A stretch of DNA of 64,000 nucleotides from Antedon mediterranea (lineage: Eukaryota > Echinodermata > Crinoidea > Comatulida > Antedonidae): NCBI RefSeq assembly GCF_964355755.1, contig NC_092670.1, positions 37,435,795-37,499,794 on the forward strand, given 5' to 3'. The notes beneath the pieces were generated by a model. It was not told where the DNA came from. It searched no databases and saw only the letters and a list, made by a program, of their open reading frames with translations. This document shows positions 36,801-47,800 of the stretch, piece by piece. Position numbers and translations under genes: made by a program. Position 1 is the first letter of the stretch. Each line of letters begins with the position of its first letter.

Positions 36801-39800
36801 GAATTTTTTTCAAACAAAAAAAAAAAATTCTAACCGCAAAATGTTTTGGAGATTTCCCCCTATTCATCAGATCGCGGAGTAGTAGTAGGACTGTCTACAA
36901 TACATCTTTTTGTATTTCATATAAATATTACGTGTATTTACGATCCATATAAATAATAAATAGGTACGATGTTCAGCGTTTATAGTTTACAGTCCTGTGT
37001 TGAATGTTTCGTTTAGTTTCAAATAATGCGATAAAAAGGCATGTGAAGCCAACCAAGTAAGGCCCGGAACAGGTATAAAAACCCTTATAACAGCAAGCTA
37101 CTCAGCCTTACTTAGCTAACAGCCGACGGAGAAAACATGATACAAAAACAATATGTTTGTAGGCCTTACCTACAACTATTCATACACAGAGTGTTAACCA
37201 CGGTAAAAATCAAGCCAATGACATTATGTAGTAGAATATAAATTATAGTTATTTTCCGAGTTTCGATTTCTGAAGCTTTTTTGTTAGTACTGTATAACCC
37301 ATATGTATAAGAATTCAAAACACGGACGGACACCGACCCCTTTCTCTCTCTCTGTTTAGCCTTCGGCACGTGTATTCTGGACTATACCATATACCAAACA
37401 AATGTTGGTGGTGGAAGGGCCATGCATGAATCACCAATTTTAAAGAAAATTTTATTGCATAATTCAAGTGAATAATGAGGAAGCGGACATAATTATTCAA
37501 AATCAACACTTTATGCCAAAGAGAAGAGAAACAACTATGCACTTTAAAACATAAAGCATTCATAGAAAATAAATATACACAAATTACAAATTTAGAAAAG
37601 AATTCATAAGAAAATTAAATATTTGTTAATTTGATTGATTAGTCAACAACTCTCTCAATACCAGACACCTTTGGAATGACCGAATATGTCTGGTTTTCCA
37701 GAAAGTCTGGTATTCGGAATGTGTTTCTAATGGGCGGCGCCTCAAGAAAAGTCTGGTATTGGGAGCGTTTACTGTATATGTAAAGTAACATTTATTTTGC
37801 ACTACTAATACTATACTACTTTTTAAATATTGCACTAGTGACCAGTAGGCCTACTTGTTTTGCATTTTATCCAGGTCTTTGGGCATTAGTGAACAATGCT
37901 GGAGTGTCCGGTTCTTATGTTCCATTTGACTGGATGAATGGACAGGAGTGGGATCGCATTCTCAAGGTGAATTTCTTTGGTGTGGTGAATGTCACGACAA
38001 CGTTTGCATCCTTAATAAAGAAAGGGGCGGGGCGTGTGATCAATGTTAGCAGTATCGTTGGTAGGATATCTTTGGGCGGTTGTGGATATAGTACAACCAA
38101 GTTTGCGGTCGAAGGGTTCACAGACTGTATAAGGTAAGAATGGATACTCTGTTAATTATAATCATTGATAAAAGATAATTTACAAAAACAATGATTTCTG
38201 TTTTTTTAGGTGGATTCCTTTGTTTATATTATATGAATAGTGAAAATGATTAATAATAATAATAAAAAAATCATTATTATTCATTAATTTTAAAGATAAA
38301 AGTGCTATAGAAAGAGATTAACAGAAAGCACAAATGATTGAAAATGCTACTTAGGGAACAAATACATTTTGTGTTTTTTCTTAAAAAGAAGAGTACTAGG
38401 AGCCTGTCGAATATCCAAAGGGATGCTGTTCCAAAGTTTGCAAAGTTAATAACATTTTTCATCTGTATATTTCAGACTCCAACTTCGCTCCTTCGGTGTG
38501 ATGACCTGTCTGATTGAACCAGGGTTTTTCAAGACTAACCTGATGGATGGAATTGTTGAACGACGAGAAATGATTTGGAAGAATTTACCAGATGACATCA
38601 AGGCGGAATATGGCCAAGATTATTATGATAAATGTAAGCTAAATTTTAATACAGTACTTAAGATTTTCATTCTTTTTTCAAACTTTATGTGACAAAATAG
38701 TGTGATGTGCCTATATATGGACATGATAATGTCATATCACTACTATATTTAGGCATATCACTATCATATTTGAGCACATCCACACCTTCTTTGTCAAACT
38801 AGTGTAGACAGAGCTTAAGTATTTTTATGCATAAGCTTACTACAATACACATCTGGAGGAATCATGCAACATAAGTGGCCGAGCGGTTAAGATAGTGGAA
38901 CCGTAGCCATTATAAAATCGGCAAGGGTTCAAGGCTAACTTACTCCATAGTTCTGGTGGTAGAACAAGTCTTCTCTGATAAGGACCATAAACCTTGGCTC
39001 ATGTGTATACCACCTGTTGGTCCCATCCTTCACTGAAATGTACATCTTAGTGAGAAGTTGAATAAATAATTATCATTGTATACATAATACATTGAACATT
39101 TTTATTTAAAAATTAGCCATACTGTAAAGTAACTGCTGATTAATCTGAACTTGGAGTAGAAACTTACAGCAGTTTCTAGTGACATCATCATTTATTCTCA
39201 AAATGATTTTATTTCAGTGGTGAAGCTCTTACAAGATACTAAAGACAGCATGAATGGAGAACGCTCCACAATTGTAGTGGACGCCATGGAACATTCAGTG
39301 ACCAGCTGGTGGCCAAAGTCACGCTATCTTGTAGGGTGGGAATCATGGTTTCTATTCAGACTTTTTTCGTTTTTACCAGCAGGCATGATTGACCCCATTA
39401 TGCTTAGATTGTTCAGTCCACAAACTCAAACTAAACATATAATAAGGGCAGAATAGTAAATAGAGTTGATAGTACTGTAGGCAACAATACAAATACTGTA
39501 TTTCTTTTTTATGAAATAGCTCTTTGAAAGAGTGTTCCATAAAAAAGGTACAGTTGGTCTCCCAGTTGTATAATTTGTGTGCTTAGATCGTCAGTCAACG
39601 AACTCAAACTAAACATTAATAATGCAGAATGGACAATAGAGAGTTTATAACAATTATAAAAATATCTCATTTTTTGAGGAATAGCTCTTTAAAAGAGATG
39701 TTCAATTAAAAAAAAGGTACGGTTGGTCTCCCAATTCATTGTATAATTTTTGTGCTTGGATTGCTCAGTCCACGAACTCAAACTAAACATATAATAAGGA

Positions 39801-42403
39801 ATAAGGCAGAATAGACAATAGAGTTGATAACATTACAAATATTTCTTTTTTATGAAATTAGCTCTTTGAAAGAGATATCAAAAAATTCTATAATTTTTGT
39901 GGATGCATTGTTCAGAAAGATTATTCCACAAAGTTGATCCTTTATAATTCAAATTTCTCTTTCTGTGAACATTATTCCATGATGCTGGAGTATTAGTTGA
40001 TTAATTTCTTGTTTTGTTGTAGTTACTTTTTGAAGTGAAAATTGTCTTTATATTAATTAAATTTGTTAAATAAGATGGTGCAACCCTTGTAGGCATTTAA
40101 ATATCATAATCATAATAAATAATAATAACAAACATAATATTTTCCCATCTTTTATGGACATTCTTCCATTTTAGTAGTAAGGGACACTCAATAAAAAAAA
40201 CAAAATGATTTAGAATTATTTGCAGATGATTAAATGGGAGAAAATCCTATTTTAGCATGCTTTTCCGTTTTGCATTGTTTGTTGTATACTTTTTATTTTA
40301 TTTTATTTTATTTTATTCAATTTCCAGGTAACATACAAAAATCAAAAACAAGGTACGGCATCATTCAACAAAACAGAACAAAACTGTACAGTATATGGAA
40401 TTTTTATTCAGAAAAACAGTGATCAATCATTAACAAGTTCTAATTTACAGTTTGGGAATTATTATTGAAATAAATTAAAATGTATAATACACTCAGGAAA
40501 CTAATATGAAGTACTATTGCAAAATATTTAATAGAAAAAGGTGGTTTAATTGTATATTTTGAAACTTTTTAAATTTACAGGTATTTTTGGAAATTAACTG
40601 GTATGTAAAAGTATTGTTTTATAAGATCACTAATAATATTATATTTGGAATAAATTTTGAATTAATTCTAAAATACAGTAGATAAATTTGTATTCTGTTG
40701 ATTGGTTGAGTGAGCAGTTGGGGCAGAAGTACTGTAATGATGGACATATGGGTTTCATAGAAAGAATTAATAAAATTCTAAGGGTAACATTATATTAAAA
40801 AAGGAGGTTATTTAAAGGATTCATTAAGAAAATATACTTTGATAATGATGGCTAAATCAATCCCAAGAAATGTAATAATATTTTTTTTAAATCAAATCAT
40901 AATTAAAAGTTGGTAGTGTAGCTTGGAAATTTGGCTCCAGACATCCAGATCGTAAATGACAGTTCTCCAGCTTACTTATCTGACCTTGTGGATTGTTATG
41001 AATCATCCCGCAGAGGCCTACGATTATTGTCACAAAATCTTTTTCAAGAGCATAGAGCCAAAAATCAGTGGGGGTCAAAGTTCTTTTACGTTGCAGCCCC
41101 AAGTGTATGGAACAGTTTACCAGCAACAGTTAAATGCTCCACTAGTCTGAATTGTTTCGAGACCAACCTGAAAACGTCGCTATTTGATGATGTACTCACA
41201 CGTTGCTAATGCACAAAGTGCCATGAGCTCCACATGGGTGGGGGACACCGGCGCTATACAAGTTTTCATTATTTATTACTATCTGACTTGTTAACAAACA
41301 TAAATAGACTTACTTGCAGAAAAGATGATCACAGACACCTAATGAACATGGTTCTTTCAGCAATTGGGAACTGGTAGGAAAAAAAATTAAAATCCAATTA
41401 AGTTAGGCCTACTATAACTTTATAAGTCACTTCTTTGACGCAGGGGTACGTCATGCCTCATATGGTGGTATACAGTAGCCTTAGGCCACCTACATAGTGT
41501 AAGGTATGACCATGGATAAATTATTTCTCTATGGTATGATCAGACAAATGACATGTCACACACCTATCCCGGGGCGGTGGAGTTGTGCACATCATTGACA
41601 AGTGATTGATTTTGAAAATTTTAAGTCTTTATTACTACTGTAAGTAGGCCTAGGGCCTACCTAGCTAGCTAGGCCTAGAGGTAGGTTACACTTACAGGGA
41701 ATAATTTCGCCAGTGTAGCATAGCAAAAAGCTATACAAAACAACCTTTTTGCTACACATTTCTACAATTGTGTAGCAAAAAATACAATACAAAACTATGT
41801 TTCTTGACTAAAAAATCAGTTTGATTAGCAATTTTGCTAAACAAAATTTTCAAATGAAATTTTTCCCTGGGTTAGTACTAGTACTAGGCCTAGTAGTAGT
41901 AGTACTAACTACTAGCTAGGCCTCTACTTATTTTACATTTTATTAGCCAAAACATAAAAACAACAGTCTCTAACAATCTAACATTCTATATATACAGCAC
42001 TGTCTGTACCAACAAGTAAACAAGATGGGTTTGGGGCGAACCGACTCAATATTCGAGTATGAGTATTACGAGTATGACATATCGGCCTCATCATTCATGA
42101 ATCATTATTTGTATTTTTCTTGTATATGGTTTTATCTTTAACTGATTGTATTGTATGGAGTGAGTGCAGAATCTGTTTGAGCTTTAGCCTATTCTCATTC
42201 CTGGTTATTTTTACATTGATGACCGAATAAATATTATTATTATTATTATTATTATTATAAACAAAACTGACTGTACACATTGTTCAAATTTTATAACTAA
42301 AAAACAAGATAAAAAAACAACGCATTTACCAAACGCTACATATAAGAGTTTTCCCTAATTCATCGAGAGCGTGAACAGTTGATGTCCATTTACGACTTTC
42401 CAT
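27867..42403 (-). CDS. BARD1: BRCA1-associated RING domain protein 1
   Basis: Ten exons in transcript order: 42403-42330, 41370-41314, 33015-32846, 32594-31201, 30781-30701, 30065-29893, 29800-29637, 29291-29109, 28616-28495 and 28196-27867. They give 2748 nt, 915 residues; I recall 777 for human. The N-terminal RING has C22-x2-C25-x7-C33-x4-C38-x-H40-x2-C43-x2-C46-x8-C55-x2-C58, followed by CDSPAWVKDL. The 1394-bp exon 4 encodes a long charged, low-complexity stretch and ends at ankyrin repeat 1 (GETPLHLAS). Ankyrin repeats run to about residue 680, then BRCT1 (about 700-780, GLNNEQKN, VTHVIAS, WIVSFEW) and BRCT2 (806-915, LFDGCHFFFHG, KCGGGTLL, SRRIAYH, SWLMDC). The family pairs with BRCA1 as a nuclear E3 ubiquitin ligase for histone H2A in homologous recombination. 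Intron 2 hosts an opposite-strand gene. Extra length is in exon 4. Confidence 0.95.
28648..28972 (-). mobile_element. tRNA-derived SINE, family 1
   Basis: Read on the minus strand, the head has GTGGCCGAGCGGTTAAGAC (A box) and AAGGGTTCGAGGC (B box), like tRNA-Ser/Leu. The body has TTCTGGTGGTAGAACAAGTC and the tail TATAAATAAATTC. It lies in BARD1 intron 8. A related copy is at 38872-39080. Confidence 0.8.
29355..29467. mobile_element. MITE M1 copy, right end truncated
   Basis: Starts TAA|AGCTCTGTCTACACTA; internal GGCACATCACACTTT; stops at CTAGTTTGA without the right TIR. It lies in BARD1 intron 7. Confidence 0.8.
30127..30275. mobile_element. Short TIR MITE
   Basis: The left end AGCTTGGTTCCCACTAG matches the reverse complement of the right end, AGCGTGGTTCTCACTAG. 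About 149 bp, with no coding content. It lies in BARD1 intron 5. Confidence 0.7.
30530..30692. repeat. Near-perfect hairpin, arms ~75 bp
   Basis: ACAAATAATGAATGTTTTGT...GGTTATATCAAC is mirrored across the loop TCGGCTTTGCCTCG to end at ACATTCATTATTTGTAT. It is probably the end of a larger element that begins near 30360 (ATTGGACGAATGTGGGTCAC). It lies directly beside BARD1 exon 5. Confidence 0.85.
31068..31203. mobile_element. MITE M1 copy abutting a BARD1 splice donor
   Basis: The left end is AGCTCTGCCTACGCTAT; internal ATATGCCCAAATATGG and GGGCACATCACAC. The right end is CTAGTTTGTTGTAATGTAC and then CTTAAT, which is already BARD1 exon 4. The exon's GT donor is therefore MITE sequence. Confidence 0.8.
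33460..33540 (+). repeat. Dispersed repeat, copy 2
   Basis: Same family as 391-470: CATCCAATTTTTGGTTAAAG and GTGACATTAAAATGGCAT. It lies in BARD1 intron 2. Confidence 0.55.
33766..34571. mobile_element. TIR DNA element, ~806 bp
   Basis: The left end AGCCCCTTTCTCACAGAG matches the reverse complement of the right end, AGCACCTTTCTCACAGAT. The subterminal regions are full of CCGG/GCCGG words (TGCCGGTATGG, ATACCGGTATATTGC), unlike the AT-rich surroundings. A 107-residue minus-strand ORF inside (34046-34369) shows no recognisable domain. No exact target duplication seen. Confidence 0.75.
35459..39456 (+). CDS. Short-chain dehydrogenase/reductase, retinol/17-beta-HSD6-like (SDR9C type)
   Basis: Exons 35459-35783, 37875-38133, 38476-38633 and 39218-39456 give 981 nt, 326 residues. 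The N-terminus is a membrane anchor (about residues 7-22). The cofactor motif TGCDTGFG is at 38-45, the structural NNAG at 115-118, the catalytic Ser at 167/168 (NVSSIVG) and Tyr180-x3-Lys184 (YSTTK). IEPGFFKT and the C-terminal hydrophobic stretch with WWPKSRY and LPAGMIDPIM fit the RDH16/HSD17B6/DHRS9 group of about 317 residues. Such enzymes oxidise or reduce retinol or 3/17-hydroxysteroids with NAD(H) at the ER membrane; the exact substrate cannot be read from sequence. D-beta-hydroxybutyrate dehydrogenase is the nearest alternative. The whole gene is inside BARD1 intron 2 on the opposite strand, and its last codons are repeated downstream. Confidence 0.9.
36121..36495. mobile_element. PIF/Harbinger-like MITE with TTA duplication
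   Basis: 375 bp with ~45-bp near-perfect TIRs. The left starts AGGCCCATTTACACTAGG and continues through GATAACGATCGACGATAAAT; the right is its mirror. TTA flanks both ends (36118-36120 and 36496-36498), fitting the TWA target of PIF/Harbinger. It lies in SDR intron 1. Confidence 0.88.
37640..37774. mobile_element. pogo/Tc1-like MITE, copy 1
   Basis: GTCAACAACTCTCTCAATAC on the left, GGTATTGGGAGCGTTTACTG on the right as its inverse, and internal CCAGACACCTTTGG. It is related to 59794-59973. It lies in SDR intron 1. Confidence 0.7.
38678..38818. mobile_element. MITE M1 copy
   Basis: Begins at CAAACTTTATGTGACAAA and ends GTGTAGACAGAGCT|TAA, with internal GATGTGCCTATATATGG. The left terminus is worn. 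It lies in SDR intron 3. Confidence 0.8.
38872..39080 (+). mobile_element. tRNA-derived SINE, family 1, copy 2
   Basis: The head GTGGCCGAGCGGTTAAGATA and box B AAGGGTTCAAGGC, then GTTCTGGTGGTAGAACAAGT as in 28648-28972. The tail is GAATAAATAATTATC. It lies in SDR intron 3. Confidence 0.8.
39399..39935 (+). repeat. Three imperfect copies of the SDR gene 3' end
   Basis: The first copy (39399-39585) contains the last ~19 codons and stop of the SDR gene plus 3' UTR. Diverged copies start near 39581 (GCTTAGATCGTCAGTCAACG) and 39753 (GCTTGGATTGCTCAGTCCACG). Shared words include ACTCAAACTAAACAT, TAGCTCTTTGAAAGAG and GGTCTCCCA. Copies 2 and 3 carry insertions and no start context, so they are non-coding. 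Confidence 0.8.
40905..41275 (+). mobile_element. LINE fragment: C-terminal end of a reverse-transcriptase ORF
   Basis: The open frame 40931-41209 includes PAYLSDLVDCYESSRRGLR, then GSKFFYVAAPSVWNSLPATV and ETNLKTSLFDDV. This is the usual C-terminal pattern of CR1/Jockey-type ORF2 proteins. A 3' tail follows, with GGGGGACACCGGCGCTATAC and TTATTATTTATTA. It is strongly 5'-truncated and lies in BARD1 intron 2. The frame is open but has no start of its own. Confidence 0.8.
42085..42257 (+). mobile_element. Retroelement 3' tail with (ATT)n
   Basis: About 140 bp of TGTATGGAGTGAGTGCAG-type sequence ending GACCGAATAAATATT and an ATT microsatellite (42231-42257). It lies in BARD1 intron 1 and is inferred from the tail form only. 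Confidence 0.4.
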
Positions 42404-44826
42404 TGTGTGTGGGATTTTTCAGATACCTAACGAAACAGAGGTTAGGTAGCCTAGCCTATAGGCCTAGGTAGACTTTTACCGCGGGTTGAAAATCTTCTTA
42501 AACTGAATTTCCGCGCGTTTTGTTCTCTCTCTCCTCGATCCTCTCCACCACCCCCAGCCAAAGCAGACAAGAGAGGGCGCTAATTCTTTCATTTATTATA
42601 TTTTTAACGTTCATCAAATTAAAAATTTAATACAGTAAAATTATAAAATAAAAGTATTATTTTTTCAGCTTCCAAGTAATGTAGGGGAAGTGGGGGAAAT
42701 TTAAATAAAAATATAAGAGTGGTTATCCTTATGGTTTTTAATTGGAGGCAGTCTTTAAATCAAATGAGTGTTCACAACATTAGTTTATTAAGAGCTTTCT
42801 CCATCACCCGGGTTCAACGGCTCAACGAGTAAAACGTCACCGTGCAGCAGAGACACACTGAGACAACAAACAAGGTAAGTGGTTCGATTCCTTCACTAAC
42901 CATTGTAATTAAGTTCTTATTTCAGCAAAAAATGAAACGCGAAAAACTCGGTTTCGAAAAATTCCACGCGAAAAAAAAACCGATTACGCGAAAAATTTAA
43001 AACCATAAAGCAAAAACACAAAAAAAATGTTTTATAGTTTAATTTTTAAAGTGTTTATGTTATTATGTAATAAACAAAAATTCTTCTATGTTTTCCATTT
43101 AATATAGTTTTTTCAAGTACATTTTTGGTCAAAGTTTATAATTCTTACGGAATATTAACGGCCTAAAAAGAATTAACCGTTACTGATGTTTTATTATTTA
43201 ATTTGTTTATACCGTATAGTACCGTACAATTGTAGTGAGACGGATGCTGATTATTGTGATGTGGTGGTTATTCTCAGGTGGCCATTTGTTAGAGGGATTC
43301 TTAGGCAGAAGAGGTGTGTCCATGGGACTCCCTCCATCTACCAAGAAAAAAAAATCCGGGAATTATAATTTGCTTTGTCAAGACAGATTGAATTATGGCG
43401 TTGTAGGTTGTGTTGTTAATTTTCTTGCCATTCGTGCCTCTTCATTTCTTCATTTTTATGAAGTTTATCATTTATTTGATTATAATAGTATTTTTTGTCC
43501 TTAACCAAAAACCATTGTCTGACAGACAGTCTAAGTATTTTTTGCTTTAAATTACATTTTTTTCAGATAAATCTTTTTTTTTTCGATCCGGTTTTGGGTC
43601 AAAGTGAATAATTATTACGCGACATTAAAATGGCATATTAAAAAAAAAGAATAAAAAATTTTTGTTTAGGGAAACAGTATATTTAAATGTCATGTGACAA
43701 GTGACTACTAACTGGAATCTTGGAATATAGTGCACCGCAGTCGAAATTTATTTTACCTTTGTACCTCATTAACAATTTTGTTTTTATTTGTAAAGGGTTC
43801 GTTCAAAGTTAGTTATTTTCATGGATAAGTTGGTTCATACCCACTAAAGCTACCGATATCTGCCAAACAACAACCAACTACCCGGTCAAAAAAGACTGAA
43901 ACTGGGGCCAAAATACGTCTAGCTTTTGAAAGAAACCTTACTGTTTACAATAAAATGAAGACAATTCAAAATTGCTTAAAGACACTACCATAACAGATTA
44001 ATTTATGTATTTGCCGAATAATTAAATACAGTTTTGCTCCATAGACGTAAACATTCATATCTGACAACTTCATTCAATTGGTGAGTACCTGTATAAAATA
44101 CAAAATACTTTTTGATAACTCCAAAAAGTGTTATAGCCCCATCTATAGTTTGTTTATTGAACATTTTATGCACGCATCTTGCGATGATAGTGTTGTTGAT
44201 GATGATGATGATTGGTTGATAAATTCAAGTAGTTTCTAAGCCTAATTGCCTTTATTATTAACATTGTAGAACAATTTAATGTATGAACTTAATTATTTTA
44301 TACTGAATCATTATCATAGTCATAATTCTAAATATTTGAATTCATCAACTGAAATAATGAGAGTTTGAAATAATATTATTTGCTTATTGAAATAAAATTT
44401 TAGAAACCAACAGGATCTTTGGGGGCGGGACTTGTGTGAAAATTCGAATTGAGTTTGCAATGTTGATGATCGACAACATGGGTTCATTCACAAAAAAGTG
44501 AGCTAACGAGAGCGGGCAAAGTTGTATTCCAGTTTCTGATTTAAAAAACATTTTATTTCTATTTATATGGAGTTTTTGGAAGTTAAAGTAGCTTGTGGTG
44601 TATAATTTTAACGTTTATTAATAATCGTACTGTTGCTTTTGCCTTTTAAATAATTGTAAAGCTAGGCCGCCGTGTGTTCAGCCTGCACACTCTGATGATG
44701 ACCACACGATCAACCACTGCTGATTGCTGTTGAGTGCCGTGCTTTCCAGCTTAAACTTGAGTTGTGCTGATCTGCGGAAATCTTTGGAACATAGGCCCTA
44801 GCTTTTAAATAATAATTTGAGACATA
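42404..44826. other. Region between BARD1 and STK17-like start codons
   Basis: The first 160 bp (42404-42560) hold a CpG-containing stretch (GCGGGTTGAAAATC, CCGCGCGTTTTG), the probable BARD1 promoter. A GTAAGT donor after ACAACAAACAAG at about 42875 could end a non-coding 5' exon of the downstream kinase gene; this is unproven. Dispersed repeats lie at 43108-43165 and 43555-43636. The ORF at 43235-43504 has no recognisable domain. Confidence 0.45.
43555..43636 (+). repeat. Dispersed repeat, copy 3
   Basis: TCGATCCGGTTTTGGGTC, AAAGTGAATAATTATTACG and GACATTAAAATGGCAT match the copies at 391-470 and 33460-33540. Confidence 0.55.
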
Positions 44827-47800
44827 ATGTATTCTAAAATAATGTCTGGAGAAATTAGCAATCGTTTTAGATCGGGAGATTTTAATGATCACTTTTCAGT
44901 TCTTCATGAACTCGGACGGTAAGTTTACATTTAATATTTTTTAACTTAAAGAAGCTGAGTTGAGTAAATAGGTCAGTTAGAGCCAAGTTCAATTTGGTTG
45001 GACAGAATATTTTTGAATAACACTACTGAGTCTTTTTAGATATTCTTGATTTTTTCATGCTAATTCTAATACTTATTGATTTTCAAAGTGAGAAACAAAC
45101 CCGGAATCATGCCAAATTAGGTAAATATTGATCAAAATGTACTTTTTAAAACTAGGCCTAAAAGTGAAATATTGAACTTGGATAGCTAGCTAGCTAGCTG
45201 TATGTAAGCAGATTGAATTGTTGAAAGTGGCAGGGCGAATAATAATTATATAAATAATAATAATACACCAGTGTATATAAACCCAGATTTTGTGTAATTT
45301 TGATGCAACTACATTTTGGTTTTCGTGTTATGCTGAGATATTGTAAATTGAATTATATTATAAATTAATTTGAAGTAGTTATTAACAAACAAGGTATTAA
45401 CAAATGATGATGATGCAAGTTCATACTAAGTAATCTTGTGTGTGATCACACTCTAAAACGGTTTGATAAACCGGTGACCTACTTTACATAAAGTATCTTA
45501 TCTAGGGGGTCGTGTGTTTGAACAGAGAAGAAATTGATTTACAGTGGATACAATGATAAATGTATATTCTAGGATCTTGGCTCTATAAATAGATGTGAAT
45601 GGTCAGGACACTGTTTGATGAAATAATGCTGTTATCACCTACAAGTGTAAAGCTCTGTCTACACTATCAAACTTTGTGACATAAAAATGTGACGTGCCCA
45701 CATATAGACATGATGATGATGTCATATCACTTCACTACCATATTTGGATATATCACTACCATATTTGGATATATCACTACCATATTTGGGACCATCACAC
45801 TTGTCAAACTACTAGTTTGATATAATGTACACAGAGCTTAATGTAAGTTCATATGAGTTACTGTAGTAACAATTTCCGTAGGCTGATATCAGTGAGTGAC
45901 TGAATGAAGAATGATATCAAGAAAACCTTAATTTAAATTAATTAACAAAATACCGATACTAGATAAGATGACACACACAGTAATAAAGCTGTCTTGTACT
46001 CAGAGGGTTCTGATTCAACCACCTGAGGTTTGTCCTTCTCATAATAACAGGTGGTATAGTACCACTGAATGAGGGTATTTCTTGAAATAAAAACTCCTCA
46101 AATTTAATAGTAAATCACTATCATCACTTTGCCTGATGAACCTTTCACATGTATGTAAAATCTAAGGCCAACAAATACAAAAAAAACTGTATGGTTTTTG
46201 AAGCCACATAAAATTTAATAAATTTATTACTATATTATATTATTTTAAATTATTTTTTTAGTTACCAAAAATGAAAGAATCATTATCAAACTTTATGTGA
46301 CAACTAAATGTGATGTGCCCACTAAATGTGATGTGCCCATACAGTGTGGACATGGATGTCATCACTACCTTATTTTGGAATATTACTACCATATTTGGGA
46401 ATATCACTACCATATTTGGGCACATCATAATTCTTTACTGTAGTTTGATAGTGTAGACAGAGCTTAAAATAGCGTGTACAGTAAAAGGTGATTGGACTGT
46501 TAAAATGTCATTGTCATGTTGAGCTGCTAACTGTTGATCACAAATAGTAGTAATGTAGTATTTCCGCTCTGAACAAAAAGTGGACAAATAAGGAATTATT
46601 ATTACTACAGTCTGTTGGCTGTCATAGCACAGCATACAGTACACATTATTATTTATTAATGCACTAGTAATGTTAACCTAAGGTTGTTTAACAGCCCATG
46701 TTGTTGATGGTTTTATAACATTGATTGTTTTACCCTAGGTTTTAGTGTAATGTTTAGTAGTAAATTTTTTCATGTTCATAATAATCATTGAAGGGCGTGT
46801 GGCGCAGTGTGTTTGACGTTTGACTACTGATCGTGGGTTCGAATCTAACTCTTGATGCGTTGCTTGTACTGTATCCTTAGGCAAGACCCATGTGTATAAA
46901 TAGGAACCCGGTAAATAGATCAAGACACACATTTTCGCTGATTACTACTACTACTACATAGCTGCATTATGGGTGTATGTTTCCTTACATGTTTGATAAA
47001 AAAAATGACTGGGGTAATAATGTTCAGCGCTTAGAGGTTTCACAACATTAGGCTTAGGTGCTACAGTATATAAATCCAGGATATTAATATTATTATTATT
47101 ATTAATATGTTTAAGTAACAGTATTCCACAATCCACTTTAAAAGGATGTCCTACATGTATTATAGGGGATTAAACTACTGATCGTTTTACCCTATGTTTT
47201 ACAGTTAGCAAATGATTTTAATGTTCATTAATATGTTTAAACTACAGTACAATATCGCCACAATCCTCTTTTAAAAGGATGCTCTGTATAAGGGATTACA
47301 CTTAGTGTATTCCAAACCATCTGCTCTGGTCTTTTGTTTACTAATCAACAAGAACAGTAGACGGGATTAACCCATGCACTGTGAAACCATTGTGGCACCA
47401 AACGAGTATGCAAGGCATAAATTACAACGATAATGTTTTTTTTTTTTATTTCAAGTGCATGTTCAATAGTAAGTCCCTAAGCACTATAACTGCAATTAGC
47501 ACTTCAGTATTTCCAAGGTAAAATAGTTTACCATGCATAATACAGTACAGAATTGGTCAATTTGGTTGGAATGAAATATTATTAACGAAAAAACACGCTA
47601 AAATCTAATTAATTTAAGATAATTCCATTTGAAAAATTTGATTTTTAAAATTAAATAGGATTTTATTAATATGAAGAATTTTTTTTTTTTTGACAGTAGT
47701 GGGATGCAGTAGAACAACATTGTATTAAAATACTGTTTGTGCTGCCAAAAATTAACCGATAAAAATTAACCGATAATTAACCAATAAACTGCCTGTGGAA

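Noticed and set aside
39581-39935. Additional SDR exons
   Set aside because: They only repeat the gene's last codons and UTR, without acceptor sites or intact frame.
43186-43504. Candidate gene of 60-89 codons
   Set aside because: No recognisable motif, no splice partners, and it lies between copies of a dispersed repeat.
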